This document shows, piece by piece, positions 36,841 to 46,137 of a stretch of 64,000 nucleotides of DNA (the stretch's first letter is position 1; each line of letters begins with the position of its first letter). The notes below the pieces were generated by a model, which saw only the letters and a list, made by a program, of their open reading frames with translations, was not told the DNA's origin and made no database searches. Source of the stretch: Prorocentrum cordatum (Eukaryota > Sar > Dinophyceae > Prorocentrales > Prorocentraceae); contig CAUYUJ010021177.1 of assembly GCA_963575745.1 (NCBI GenBank), forward strand, positions 1 to 64,000. The letters run 5' to 3'. A program made the position numbers and the translations under genes.

Positions 36841-38651
36841 CATGTCATCGCAATAGCCTTGCCCTTGGCGACGGCCTTCTCCAGAGTAGTGCGGTCCCAG
36901 GTGCGGCCAGCGAAGAAGGCCCGGATGACGCTCTTCGGAGGCTGCTTGACGCGCACCTGCCGCAAGAAGCCCAGAAGACGGTCATCGTTGGTCCGATGTA
37001 TGGTGTGCAGGGTGATGGTAGTCATGATAGTGATGAAGGTGCGCATCGCCACGGAGCTGCCCAGGGGATTCAGCTGCTGGAAATCTGCAGCGAACAAGAC
37101 AGTCGGCCGCTGCGGCAGCTCCTTGAAGCCGTTATGCAGGCGCACGGCAACAGCATCCTCGATCTGCACGGCCTCGCCGATGATAAAGAGATCATAGCTG
37201 CGGAGCCGCGTGGGAGGGGCGTAGTCCACCACCGTGTCCGCACTGCGGTAGATGTGCCAGGCAGAGTGTATGGTCTCCACGTTGATGTTCTCGTGCTGCA
37301 CCTTCGTCTTATAGGTATGCACCAGGGTGCCCGTGGGCCCCAGAACAAGCACGCGCAGACCCGCATCAGCAGCCCTGCGAGCCGCCTCGCATAGAACCTG
37401 GGTCTTGCCACTGCCTGGCTCCCCCTGCACGTAATAGAATTGCTCGTGGGCAACGTTGGCGTCGGCCCTGGACAGCAGACCGTCCACCACGCGCAGCACC
37501 TCCTGCTGGTCGGCAGACCAAGTGAGCACGGGACGCCGGTGCCCGAAGACGCGATTCCACTCTTCCCTGTATTTGTTACAGAAGTGGAACACCCCAACGT
37601 TGGACTCTTCCCACTGCTGGCGCAAGGCATGTGGATGTGGTATCGCAAAAGGATTCTCCCTGCAATACTCCATGTAGTTATAGAAGCAGTGCACGGCGAA
37701 GAGCCGAGCACGGAAAGACCTGGCGCGACCGGGAGGAACGCGTATGGCAAGATCTACCTGCACAACGTTCGCGAGGTAGTTGGGCGCCGAGTCCGCGTCC
37801 TCGAAAGGCTTGCCGCACGCGCCAACGGTGGCATCTGGGAAGCGTAGCGGGTGGCGCTGGAAGCGCGCGTTCTCGGCACCCTCGATCACATGGCTGGGCC
37901 AATAGTGAAAGAGCTCCCACGTGTAGGACGCATGGTCGTTGGTGATGGACTCGACAGGCAAAGCGGACAACCACGGGATGTCCTTAGCATTCGAAGCAAA
38001 GCCCACCCACCGGGACGAGTCCATAACCTCCTGCAGGCGAGCAGCATAGGCCACGTCGCTCTCCCCCACCGCGCGAGGCAGCTGCTGCGCCAACCGCCGT
38101 CGATGCGAGTCCACCCGTCCCGGCGGAGTGCCCGTCGTCCACGCGAGGTGACGCAGGTACTGCAGCGCCCGCAAATAGTACGCGGTGAAGGCAATGACCT
38201 CTGTCTCCGACGGCGGCAGACAGGTCGCAGAGTCCAGGTGCGGGAACATCATGGTGCAGAACTGCCCGATGAAGTTGTCCTGCATCTCGAAGGCATAGCG
38301 GACGCCGACGGCGACAAGGCAATCCTGCCCGCGGCCTCTGCGCTTGGTCACAGTCTTGGCGTCCTTCCACGCATAGGTGCGGATGTAGCTCAGGAAGCTG
38401 CCGTGGAAGTCGAGCTCCCCAGAGACAACCAGACGTGCGACATAGTGCTCATACAGCCGCTTGGTGTCGTTGTCGCCCTGGTCCCGCCTCCCCGGTATGA
38501 TAGCGTACGCGTTGACCACGGCAAAAGTCCGATAGATGTGCGCAGCGCCCGCGAGGTCGAGAAACCTCGGGAAGGCCAGGGGCCAGCTTGCACAGCATGC
38601 GATAGGTTGTGCGCCACGCCGAATGGTCATCCCCGCCGCTGCGCGCGGCAT
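36819..38651 (-). CDS. Pif1-family helicase core (Helitron-like)
   Basis: 610 codons without a stop. Residues 410-417 GEPGSGKT (Walker A), 435-447 VLVLGPTGTLVHT (motif Ia), 459-468 ETIHSAWHIY, 487-494 DLFIIGEA (Walker B, where the usual Asp of DE is Gly), 519-531 LFAADFQQLNPLG (motif III, family GDFxQLPP with the Gly replaced), 548-560 LHTIHRTNDDRLL (motif IV). The first 390 residues correspond to the Rep-helicase connection and are rich in Trp/Tyr. The G for D in Walker B would abolish ATP hydrolysis in known Pif1 enzymes. The start Met is not natural: the Rep frame runs into it by a shift near 38590. Confidence 0.85.
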   Translation of the reverse strand: MPRAAAGMTIRRGAQPIACCASWPLAFPRFLDLAGAAHIYRTFAVVNAYAIIPGRRDQGDNDTKRLYEHYVARLVVSGELDFHGSFLSYIRTYAWKDAKTVTKRRGRGQDCLVAVGVRYAFEMQDNFIGQFCTMMFPHLDSATCLPPSETEVIAFTAYYLRALQYLRHLAWTTGTPPGRVDSHRRRLAQQLPRAVGESDVAYAARLQEVMDSSRWVGFASNAKDIPWLSALPVESITNDHASYTWELFHYWPSHVIEGAENARFQRHPLRFPDATVGACGKPFEDADSAPNYLANVVQVDLAIRVPPGRARSFRARLFAVHCFYNYMEYCRENPFAIPHPHALRQQWEESNVGVFHFCNKYREEWNRVFGHRRPVLTWSADQQEVLRVVDGLLSRADANVAHEQFYYVQGEPGSGKTQVLCEAARRAADAGLRVLVLGPTGTLVHTYKTKVQHENINVETIHSAWHIYRSADTVVDYAPPTRLRSYDLFIIGEAVQIEDAVAVRLHNGFKELPQRPTVLFAADFQQLNPLGSSVAMRTFITIMTTITLHTIHRTNDDRLLGFLRQVRVKQPPKSVIRAFFAGRTWDRTTLEKAVAKGKAIAMTWVRPLRG

Positions 38652-39609
38652 CGGGCTGAAAATCCATAGATTGATTGCCCTTGACCACGTAGCCGTTGAT
38701 ATAGTTCAGGAAACCCTCGCCGTGCTGCACGTCCACGGACCCGCGGAAGACCTCCTCCAGGAAGCGAACGAACGGCGAGATGTCCCCCGTACCAGTGCGG
38801 CCAGATAGAACCTGCCGATGGATCACCCAGGCCGCAATGTGGATGTGCTGCGTCTTGCGTCCCTGAAATTCGAGGCGGATGACATAGTCGCGGACCTCGC
38901 TGAAGAATTCGTTGGGACGTAGAATCTGCTTCATGGCATCGTACAGCAGCTCATAGATGTGCTCGGACAACATGCCCTGGCACGCAGACAGACGATTCGC
39001 GGCCTTCCAGTCCGCGAATAGAGGCTGGTGTAGTAGAACCTTCCATTCAGCCGGAGCGATGGTGATGAACAGGTTGGCAAAGCCCCGACTATAGCGAAGC
39101 GTGTGCTGCCGCACGACGTCGCGCAGAAGGTCCTGCTCGTGGCGCCAATAGCTCTCAGACGTAGAGCTGTTGTCCGCGACGACATCGGGAGTGATGCCCC
39201 GGTGCTCCGCGACAGCCAGGCTCGCCGAGATCTTCTGCGCGGTGGCCATGTCGTATAGCAGGAAGGCCAGATCAGGCACAGCCTCCGCGTCGCCGTAGGT
39301 GCGGCACCGAGAATGCACCTTGCGCAGGAACGCCTTCTTCATAGACGGGAGCTGAGAGCTCTTCATCAGCTTGCGGTCCCCGGCCCAGCCCCGCACGTCG
39401 CTGTCGGAATAAACCTCCCAGGGATAGAGCACGGGGAAGAGCGCAACCTCGATGTCCCGGCTCTGCAGGAGCAGCCGGTACGTCGCGATGAACATCTCCC
39501 GCTCATCCTCCGGGTAGGACAGCATGCGCTTCTGCTGCATCGCGTGCCGACGATAGGTGCGATTGTGCACCATGAGCCAGTCGTAGGCAGCCCGCGCCCT
39601 GGGAGTCAT
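38449..39609 (-). CDS. HUH-type Rep endonuclease domain (Helitron-like)
   Basis: 386 codons. FANLFITIAPAEWKVLL (177-193) is the Helitron N-domain strand (family LPDLFxT....W). QHIHIAAWVI (254-263) holds the HUH pair H255/H257. NYINGYVVKG (302-311) holds two tyrosines, Y303 and Y307, spaced as in the Helitron Y2 motif YxxKYxxKG. The protein should cleave DNA by forming 5'-phosphotyrosine links. The useful reading ends near SAWRTTYRMLCKLA (about 38590) and continues in the helicase frame. Both His and both Tyr are kept, so the Rep part looks the best preserved. Confidence 0.83.
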   Translation of the reverse strand: MTPRARAAYDWLMVHNRTYRRHAMQQKRMLSYPEDEREMFIATYRLLLQSRDIEVALFPVLYPWEVYSDSDVRGWAGDRKLMKSSQLPSMKKAFLRKVHSRCRTYGDAEAVPDLAFLLYDMATAQKISASLAVAEHRGITPDVVADNSSTSESYWRHEQDLLRDVVRQHTLRYSRGFANLFITIAPAEWKVLLHQPLFADWKAANRLSACQGMLSEHIYELLYDAMKQILRPNEFFSEVRDYVIRLEFQGRKTQHIHIAAWVIHRQVLSGRTGTGDISPFVRFLEEVFRGSVDVQHGEGFLNYINGYVVKGNQSMDFQPDAARSGGDDHSAWRTTYRMLCKLAPGLPEVSRPRGRCAHLSDFCRGQRVRYHTGEAGPGRQRHQAAV

Positions 39610-40573
39610 GGCCCCACGTCTCCAGGTCCTCGCGCTTGTAGTTGACGCGGCACACCTGGGTCTTCTTCCAGTTGTAGGTGGGGCCCCTGGCCACGGAGCC
39701 GCGCTCCTTCTGCTCGGTGACGACGAGCAGGTAGGGCGTGATAGAGGCAGCCTCTTCCTTCGTGGTGTCCAGGAGGCTGACTATCCCCTCAGCGCCATGC
39801 TCGCGAACGTACCGCTCATAGTCAGCAAACTCCCGCACCAAGACCGACAATTCCTCCACGTCCATGGCATCTACAGGGCCGTGGCGCATGGCGTCGCGCA
39901 TGGACGCCAGACGGGTGCTGAAGTCATAGGCAGTAACGAACCGCTGCGCTGCCGGAAGATAGACGGGCCAGTGCTTCCGCTGCGGCACGACATACAGCTG
40001 CTCGGTCTTGACGCCCGCCTCGATCTCCGAGGGCAGCGGCCACAGGAGCGCCTCCAACGGCAAGGAGCACTGCGAAAACTGTCCGCGATGATCACAAGAT
40101 CGGCATCGAGGAAGATGGCGAACGCAATCGCCGCGGACAGTGTTGCCATAGACATACTTCGACTGCGACTGCTGACCTTTGAGAACCTGCCAACGATAGC
40201 CGCACAGCTCGCAAGCGACCCAGTTCTCGTAGCGGATGAAGAAGCGATAGTGCTGAAGCTCCACGGCACCTCGTGCCCCAGACGGAAGCGCAGTGCGGCG
40301 CGGCAGTGTGCCATGGCAGACAGCCGTGAACTCCAAGCGACGCTCCGCCTCCCAGCAACGGATAGTGGCTGCCCTGTGGAGCGCCTCCTGCAGCATCCAG
40401 ACCGGCACCGCCTCGCCGTGAACGGACTTGATGATAGCCTGCAGGGCGGTGTCCTCGTCAGTCTTAGCACCCGCGCGGCGAGCCCGATAGGTGCGAGCGC
40501 AGTCGACGTACTTGTCCTGAGGCTGCGCAATAACAAACGAATAGGCCCAGACGGACCAGCCAGGACAAAACAT
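39603..40573 (-). CDS. Cys-rich region N-terminal to Rep
   Basis: Frame 40573-39503, useful to about 39605. Contains NWVACELCGYRWQVLKG and CVRHLPRCRSCDHRGQF, paired Cys that suggest a zinc ribbon (C-x2-C ... C-x6-C-x2-C-x-H), then LYVVPQRKHWPVYLP. Ends KREDLETW before a shift into the Rep frame. Zinc ribbons ahead of HUH-Rep occur in Helitron proteins, so the place fits. Confidence 0.6.
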
Positions 40574-40589
40574 CCTACTGGGAGTGCGA

Positions 40590-40810
40590 GATAGAGTCGA
40601 GCCCTACAAAAACGTGCGTGGTAACAATGCAAGACCCTTGGAAGCCGACTGAATAGATCCCAGAAGAAAGAATCGAACCCATGGCACACTGGACAGATCA
40701 GAGATCGGCCAAATCCAACATGCACATAGCAACATGCCGACAAGCACGAAATAATGATAGAAAACCCTGCGGGCCCCCCAGTGGTGAACATCGGATTTGA
40801 AGCGCCCCCT
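40590..40810 (-). other. candidate intron between repeat exon and Cys-rich exon
   Basis: The repeat frame loses sense after SEHYAPDRGGC (about 40845), and the Cys-rich frame begins near 40573. The DNA between is AT-richer and T-rich on the minus strand (TTTTCTATCATTATTTCG) and reads as hydrophobic nonsense. I could not fix splice sites. Confidence 0.35.
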
Positions 40811-42928
40811 CCCCCGTCCTGCCACACTCGCCGCACAGGGCAGCCGCCGCGATCGGGCGCATAGTGCTCAGACATCCAGCGTCCCAGCACCGCAAGAGAG
40901 ACGCCCCGTTCATAGTGCTCCTGCACGGCCTGCCGCCGCGCCGCAGGCTCCGCATGGCCCTGGACTAGTCCCTGCACCACGGCCACCTGGTCAGCGCCCG
41001 ACAGGAACTCATAGGACAGAACACCGTGGCGAATCATGATGCGCCGGAGTATGGAAAAGTGGGCAGCGGTTAGCTTCTTCTGGAGCCGAATCTCCAACTC
41101 GCCAGCAATGTGATGCCGACCTTTAGTAGGATGCAGCGTCATGAGCTCCTTGATAATGTCCACGTGCTGCCGCAGGTCCCCGATGAAGTCGCAAAAGTGC
41201 CGCCGCTCAGGCTGCTGTCGCATAGACACGCCCACCTCCCGACGGCCCTCCGCAATCTCAATCATGATGCGCTTAATGACCAGCTGGTGCGCGGGCGATA
41301 GCTTCACCCCGAGCTTCTCCGCCAGCTTGCGGGCAATGAGCTTGTACCCCAAATCGGGGTGCAGAGCGACGAGCTCCTTGATAGCGTCCACGTGCTCCCG
41401 CACATCCCCGGAGAAATCCTCGAGGTCCGTCTGCTCTGGCATCGCCACATCCTCAGCCACAAGCTCGATGCCGATCTCGGCCATGACACGAAGGATTCTC
41501 CGCTTCTGGGCATCAGATAGCTCCACCTGAAGCTTCTGCTCAAGCTCGCGGGCGATGCCCTCATAATCCATGGTGGGGTGACGCATCATGAGCTCCTTGA
41601 TGGTGGCCACGTGGTCGCGCACGTCCACAGCGAAGGCCCCATGCTCCTCGCCCTCCCGCTGCGCGCCGGCTACTGCACGGCCCTCCGAGATCCCCGCCGC
41701 GATGCGCCTGATGACACTGAGGTGGGCCTGCGATAGCTTCACGCGGAGATGCCGCTGGAGCTCATGGGCAATGCCCTTGTAGCCCATGCCAGGATGAACC
41801 ACCACGAGTGCTCTGATAGCGTCAACGTGGTCCCGCATGTCCCCGTTGAACTCCTCCCACTCTGGCACGTCCGCCGCCGCGCGGCCCTCGGAGAGGTCGG
41901 TCATAATGCGCTTAATGACCAGCTGGTGCGCGGGCGATAGCTTCACCCCGAGCTTCTCCGCCAGCTCGCGGCCAATGGCCCTGTACCCCAATTCGGGGTG
42001 CGAGGCCGCGAGCTCCTTGATAGCGTCCACGTGCTCCCGCACATCCCCGGAGAAATCCTCGAGGTCCGTCTGCTCTGGCATCGCCGCATCCTCAGCCACA
42101 AGCTCGATGCCGATCTCGGCCATGGCACGAAGGATTCCCCGCTTCTGGGCATCAGATAGCTCCACCTGAAGCTTCTGCTCAAGCTCGCGGGCGATGCCCT
42201 CATAATCCATGGTGGGGTGACGCATCATGAGCTCCTTGATGGTGGCCACGTGGTCGCGCGCGTCCACAGCGAAGGCCCCATGCTCCTCGCCCTCCCGCTG
42301 CGCGCCCGCTACTGCACGGCCCTCCGAGATCCCCGCCACGATGCGCCTGATGACACTGAGGTGGGCCTGCGATAGCTTCACGCGGAGATGCCGCTGGAGC
42401 TCATGGGCAATGACCTTGTAGCCCATGCCAGGATGAACCACCACGAGTGCTCTGATAGCGTCAACGTGGTCCCGCATGTCCCCGTTGAACTCCTCCCACT
42501 CTGGCACGTCCGCCGCCGCGCGGCCCTCGGAGAGGTCGGTCATAATGCGTGTGAGGACCTGCAAGTGGGCGCCAGATAGCTTCACCCTGAGCTTCTCAGC
42601 CAGCTTGCGGCCAATGGCCCAGTACCCCAACTCCGGATGCGAGGCCACGAGCTCCTTGATAGTCCACGTGCTCCCGCACGTCCCCAGAGAAGAACTCAGA
42701 AGCCTGGCGCTCCGCGCCAGGAGCAGCGGTCTCGGCCTTCTGCAGCCGCAGCACCGCTTGGTAGTCAGAGTCCTCCAGCCTCACGCCCAGGAGCTCGCCA
42801 AGCCGGGCGCCGACGCGCTTATAGCCCCACTCCGGAAACTCCTCCATGATGTCCCAGACCAGGTCCGCGTGATCGCGCACGTCGCCCACGCGCGGGAGCG
42901 CCGCCGCGGGGCGCTTGCGACCAGACAT
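40811..42928 (-). CDS. tandem HTH-like repeats, N-terminal part of the Rep protein
   Basis: About nine units of 68-76 residues, pattern D-R-x-H-V-D-x-I-K-E-L-x-x-x-H-P-x-x-G-Y-x-x-I-A-x-E-L-x-x-K-L-x-V-K-L-S-x-A-H-x-x-x-I-R-R-I-M. Each unit holds two or three amphipathic helices with a short turn (GYKxIAHELQ... KLSQAHLSVIRRI), typical of small helix-turn-helix DNA binders. Units alternate as A-B-C-A'-B'-C'-A''-D after a first divergent unit (EFPEWGYKRVGARLGELLGV). The A-B-C block is repeated with a 639-bp period (213 codons). The 2-bp loss at 42662 puts unit 1 out of frame with the rest. Confidence 0.8.
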
Positions 42929-43319
42929 GGCGAAGCTGCTGGGGAGGCAACGCTCCACCTGGCAGCTGGCGCGAGGGCACGGGCGCGCGGCCAGCTTGGA
43001 TGCTCACTTGCGGCAGATGAAATATGTTAGAAGGAATGTCAAGCACGCTCTGTCTGGATTCTAAGAGAATAGCACAGAGAGATGACCGTCCACTGTGTGT
43101 GACGTGCAGCTGTGCTGCAATAACATAACGCATTGAATGCGGACCCCAACTTTTTTTTTTCTGGGGGATGGCCAAGTATTCCAATCGCACACATGCTAAA
43201 GAAAAGTCCCCAACTTTAAAGGAAAGGCTGCTGATGTGATGCAACAGCACAGAAACCAGAGATGAATCATCCCCACGTCTTGATCGTGAGTGAACAATAA
43301 CACAGAACGTAGAGATGCG
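42929..43319. other. upstream region of the Rep gene
   Basis: No gene. A T10 run near 43151 and AT-richer sequence separate the ATG (42928) from array 3. No promoter motif recognised. Confidence 0.4.
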
Positions 43320-44640
43320 CCGCGGACGCTTAACAACAAAAGACGACGCGCACATGGGGATCCCCACTTTTTGGGGACCCATGCAATGCAAGAGCACAGC
43401 GGCGGGATAGACATAGGGCAAGTAACAATAAAAGACGACGCGCACATGGGGCCCCCACGTTTTGGGGACCCATGCTGTGCTATGCAATGCAGAACACTGG
43501 CGGGATAGGCCCAGGGCAAATAACCATAAAAGACGACGCGCACATAGGGGTCCCCACTTTTTTGGGGACCCATGCTGTGCTATGCCATGCTATAGCACAG
43601 TGGCGGGATAGGCCTAGGGCCAAGTAGAAGTAAACGAACGCGCACGTAGGGGTCCCGACTTTTTGGGGACCCATGAATAAATATGCCATGCTATAGCACA
43701 GTGGCGGGATAGGCCCAGGGCAAGTAACAGGAAAGAGCGCGCACATAGAGGTCCCCACTTTTTGGGGACCCATGCTGAGCTATGCCAGCTGTAGCAAAGT
43801 CGCGGGATAGGCCTGAGACACGTAACAATAAAAGACGGCGCGCACATACGGGTCCCCACTTTTTGGATACCCATACCTTGCTATGCCATGCTATAGCATA
43901 GTGGCGGGATAGGCCGAAGGCAAGTAAAGGACGACGTGCACATAGGGGTCTCCACTTTTTGGGGACCCATCGTGTGCTATGCCATAGCACAGCGTCGGGA
44001 TAGGCATAGGGCAAGTGACAATAAAAGACGCGGCGCACATAGGGGCCCCCACTGTTCGGGACCCATACCGCGCTATGACATGGTATAGCACAGTGGCGGG
44101 AAAGGCATAGGGCAGGAAAACAATAAAAGACCACGCGCACATGAAGGTCCCCACTTTTTGGGGACCGATGCTGTGCTATGCCACGCTGTAGCACAGTTGC
44201 AGGATGGACCCAGGGCAAGTAACAGTACAACAAGTAACAGTACAAGACGACGCGCACGTAGGGGTCCCCACTCTTTGGGGGCCCATACCGTGCTATGCCA
44301 TGCTATAGCACAGTGGCGGGATAGGCCTAGGGCCAAGTAAAAGTAAACGAACGCGCACATAGGGGTCCCGACTTTTTGGGGACCCATGAATAAATATGCC
44401 ATGCTATAACACAGTGGCGGGATAGGCCCAGGGCAAGTAACAGAAACGCGCACATAGAGGTCCCCACTTTTTGGGGGCCCATGCTGTGCTATGCCATGCT
44501 ATAGCACAGTGGCGGGATAGGCCGAGGGCAAGTAGGTGGAAATGCCCCGCACATAGGGGTCTACACTTTTTGGGGACCCATGATGTGCTATGCCATACTA
44601 TAGCACAGTGGCGGGATATGCCGCAGGGAAGCAACATGAT
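43320..44640 (+). repeat. double-hairpin array 3 (about 13 units)
   Basis: Same ~100-bp unit as arrays 1, 2 and 4; CTATGCCATGC-type cores at about 43480, 43580, 43685, 43785, 43888, 43985, 44080, 44180, 44297, 44398, 44500 and 44590, with a partial unit at 43383. Some units have compensated stem changes, and a few have lost the TGTGCTAT arm. Lies directly upstream of the Rep gene. Confidence 0.95.
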
Positions 44641-45090
44641 GAAAATAGACCACACTAAGGCCAGCGAAAGTGCCACCACTGTTGAGGACAAAGACGGGAG
44701 CATAGCAGAGAGACCAAGTGAGGCAAATGTCTGCAATCGCGGAGAGCAAAAATCAATAATAGACACAGAGCATACAACAATAGAACGTGAGAGAGTGCCA
44801 CATCAAATATGCAAAGGATGCTCTATAGAACCAACTGCAGACGCATGGGCATAGAGATGTGCAGACAGGAGACACACCTGACCAGACATGATAGCCTTGC
44901 GCAGCAAGTGCGCAGACTGCCCGCACGCTCACGCGCAAACCCGGCAGCGCGACTTCGCCGATGATAGTCGCGCCTCTGCGACTTACGCGCAGAGAGGCCG
45001 GTCCAAAATATGAAAGTCCGCGCCCAGGACACGCGGGCACAAGGGCATAGCTGCAAAAATAGCGACACAATCATAGCATGCATAGGCCAC
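44641..45090. other. unique sequence, 3' flank of accessory ORF 2
   Basis: No frame with sense on either strand. Purine-rich on plus (GAGAGAGTGCC, ACAAAGACGGGAG). Confidence 0.4.
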
Positions 45091-45912
45091 TCACTGTCCC
45101 CGAACCAAATGGGGACCCTGCTGAACAGCCTCGTGAGTAGCATTGAGGGCTGCCTGCGAGATAGTGCCGTGAAGCCGCTCGCAAATGTTCCTCAGCGTGT
45201 CCCTCTGGTCAGCGTCGGGCCTCGCAATAGCCCCCCCGTCAACGTGATCTTCGCTGTAGTGGTGCGTCCGGACGTGGGACGCGAACTCGAAGATGCTGTC
45301 GAACCGAGCAGCGGGGACCACGGCGTGCAAATGCTTGACCTGATAGTCCTCGTCGACCTCGGTGAGGACACGAGCCTGTAGCAGAGGCATCCTGAAGCCG
45401 TGCATGGAAGGGATGTGATAGGCGACGTGAGACATGTCCCTAGGATGAACAAAACAGAGCTCGTTCATCCACGCGCGCTCGATGCTGCAGTCCGACGGGA
45501 TGATGGCATAGGTGTCCGGAGAGATCGCGGGGACACGCACGTATAGATCGGATGCCCGATCCTGGTGAATATCTTCGCTGTACGCGAGCACCTCCACATC
45601 CTGCCCAGACCGGAATACCGCATAGTGCAGATGCAGCGTTGAGTAGATAGACATGTACCCAAGATGATGATATCCACGAGCGCCAGAATAGCTCGTCAAG
45701 AGATCGTGCGGCGTCCCATAGCACTGGTAAGCGTCCATGACATCATGGTGGTGGGTACTCACATACATGATAGTACCCCGCCCATGCCAGGCCTCTGTAG
45801 GCACTTCGATAGGCTCGTGCCGATCGGCGACCCTTGTCAGGAGAGTGTAAAAATAGGCCAGCCAGGCCGTGGGCTGCGGCAAGAACAGCGTGATCGTGTG
45901 GTAGCCGGCCAT
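45091..45912 (-). CDS. uninterrupted accessory ORF 2 of the Rep/helicase element
   Basis: 273 codons from ATG at 45912 to 45091, no shift. Starts MAGYHTITLFLPQPTAWLAY and has well-mixed composition rich in His, Tyr and Asp (THHHDVMDAYQCYGTPHDLL, YHHLGYMSIYSTLHLHYAVF, FASHVRTHHYSEDHVDGG). HHH-D and HxH-type clusters might bind metal, but no catalytic signature is recognisable. It is framed by arrays 3 and 4 and is on the same strand as the Rep gene. The clean frame beside a broken Rep gene suggests recent activity, host use or chance. Confidence 0.6.
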   Translation of the reverse strand: MAGYHTITLFLPQPTAWLAYFYTLLTRVADRHEPIEVPTEAWHGRGTIMYVSTHHHDVMDAYQCYGTPHDLLTSYSGARGYHHLGYMSIYSTLHLHYAVFRSGQDVEVLAYSEDIHQDRASDLYVRVPAISPDTYAIIPSDCSIERAWMNELCFVHPRDMSHVAYHIPSMHGFRMPLLQARVLTEVDEDYQVKHLHAVVPAARFDSIFEFASHVRTHHYSEDHVDGGAIARPDADQRDTLRNICERLHGTISQAALNATHEAVQQGPHLVRGQ

Positions 45913-46137
45913 CCTTTGACTTCCGAAAGAATTGGAAGGACGACGATCGGTTATGACCGCGCGATAGATCCTGCTGAACCAAAAATGGCTGAACGAACAT
46001 CATAGATTTGACCGCTCCCTCTGCTAGAACATGTGCACACGACAGCATTGAAACAGAAGAACATATAATGACAAATGATGAGGCGGAGATGAGGAGGGAG
46101 GTAGACAGACAGACAATCGAGACACACCCGAGAAGAC
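45913..46137. other. upstream flank of accessory ORF 2
   Basis: About 225 bp between the ATG and array 4. Contains GGAGGGAGGTAGACAGACAG on plus. No recognised promoter. Confidence 0.35.

Larger units (their letters stand above)
35930..42928 (-). pseudogene. Helitron-like Rep-Pif1 helicase gene with N-terminal HTH-like repeats, frameshifted
   Basis: Read from ATG at 42928 (MSGRKRPAAALPRV; GRKR could be a nuclear signal): about nine ~71-residue repeats, a Cys-rich region, a HUH Rep domain, then a Pif1-family helicase ending at 35930. The order Rep-helicase is that of Helitron proteins, which nick and transfer one strand during rolling-circle transposition. The reading frame changes at about 42662, at or across 40810-40573, and at about 39605, 38590, 36840, 36660 and 36345. 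One break (42662) is plainly a 2-bp deletion; others could be small introns or assembly indels. The tandem N-terminal repeats are not part of the Helitron architecture I know. Confidence 0.78.

Noticed and set aside
37851-38669. 272-codon plus-strand frame opposite the helicase
   Set aside because: Antisense shadow of the GC-rich helicase coding sequence; no motif of its own.
40655-40690. GGGTTCGATTC on minus as a tRNA B box
   Set aside because: No A box or cloverleaf could be built around it.
39871-40810. C-terminal part of the 925-codon frame after the HTH repeats
   Set aside because: Beyond about 40845 it reads a probable intron and then the Cys-rich exon in the wrong frame; the better reading is the 40573-39503 frame.
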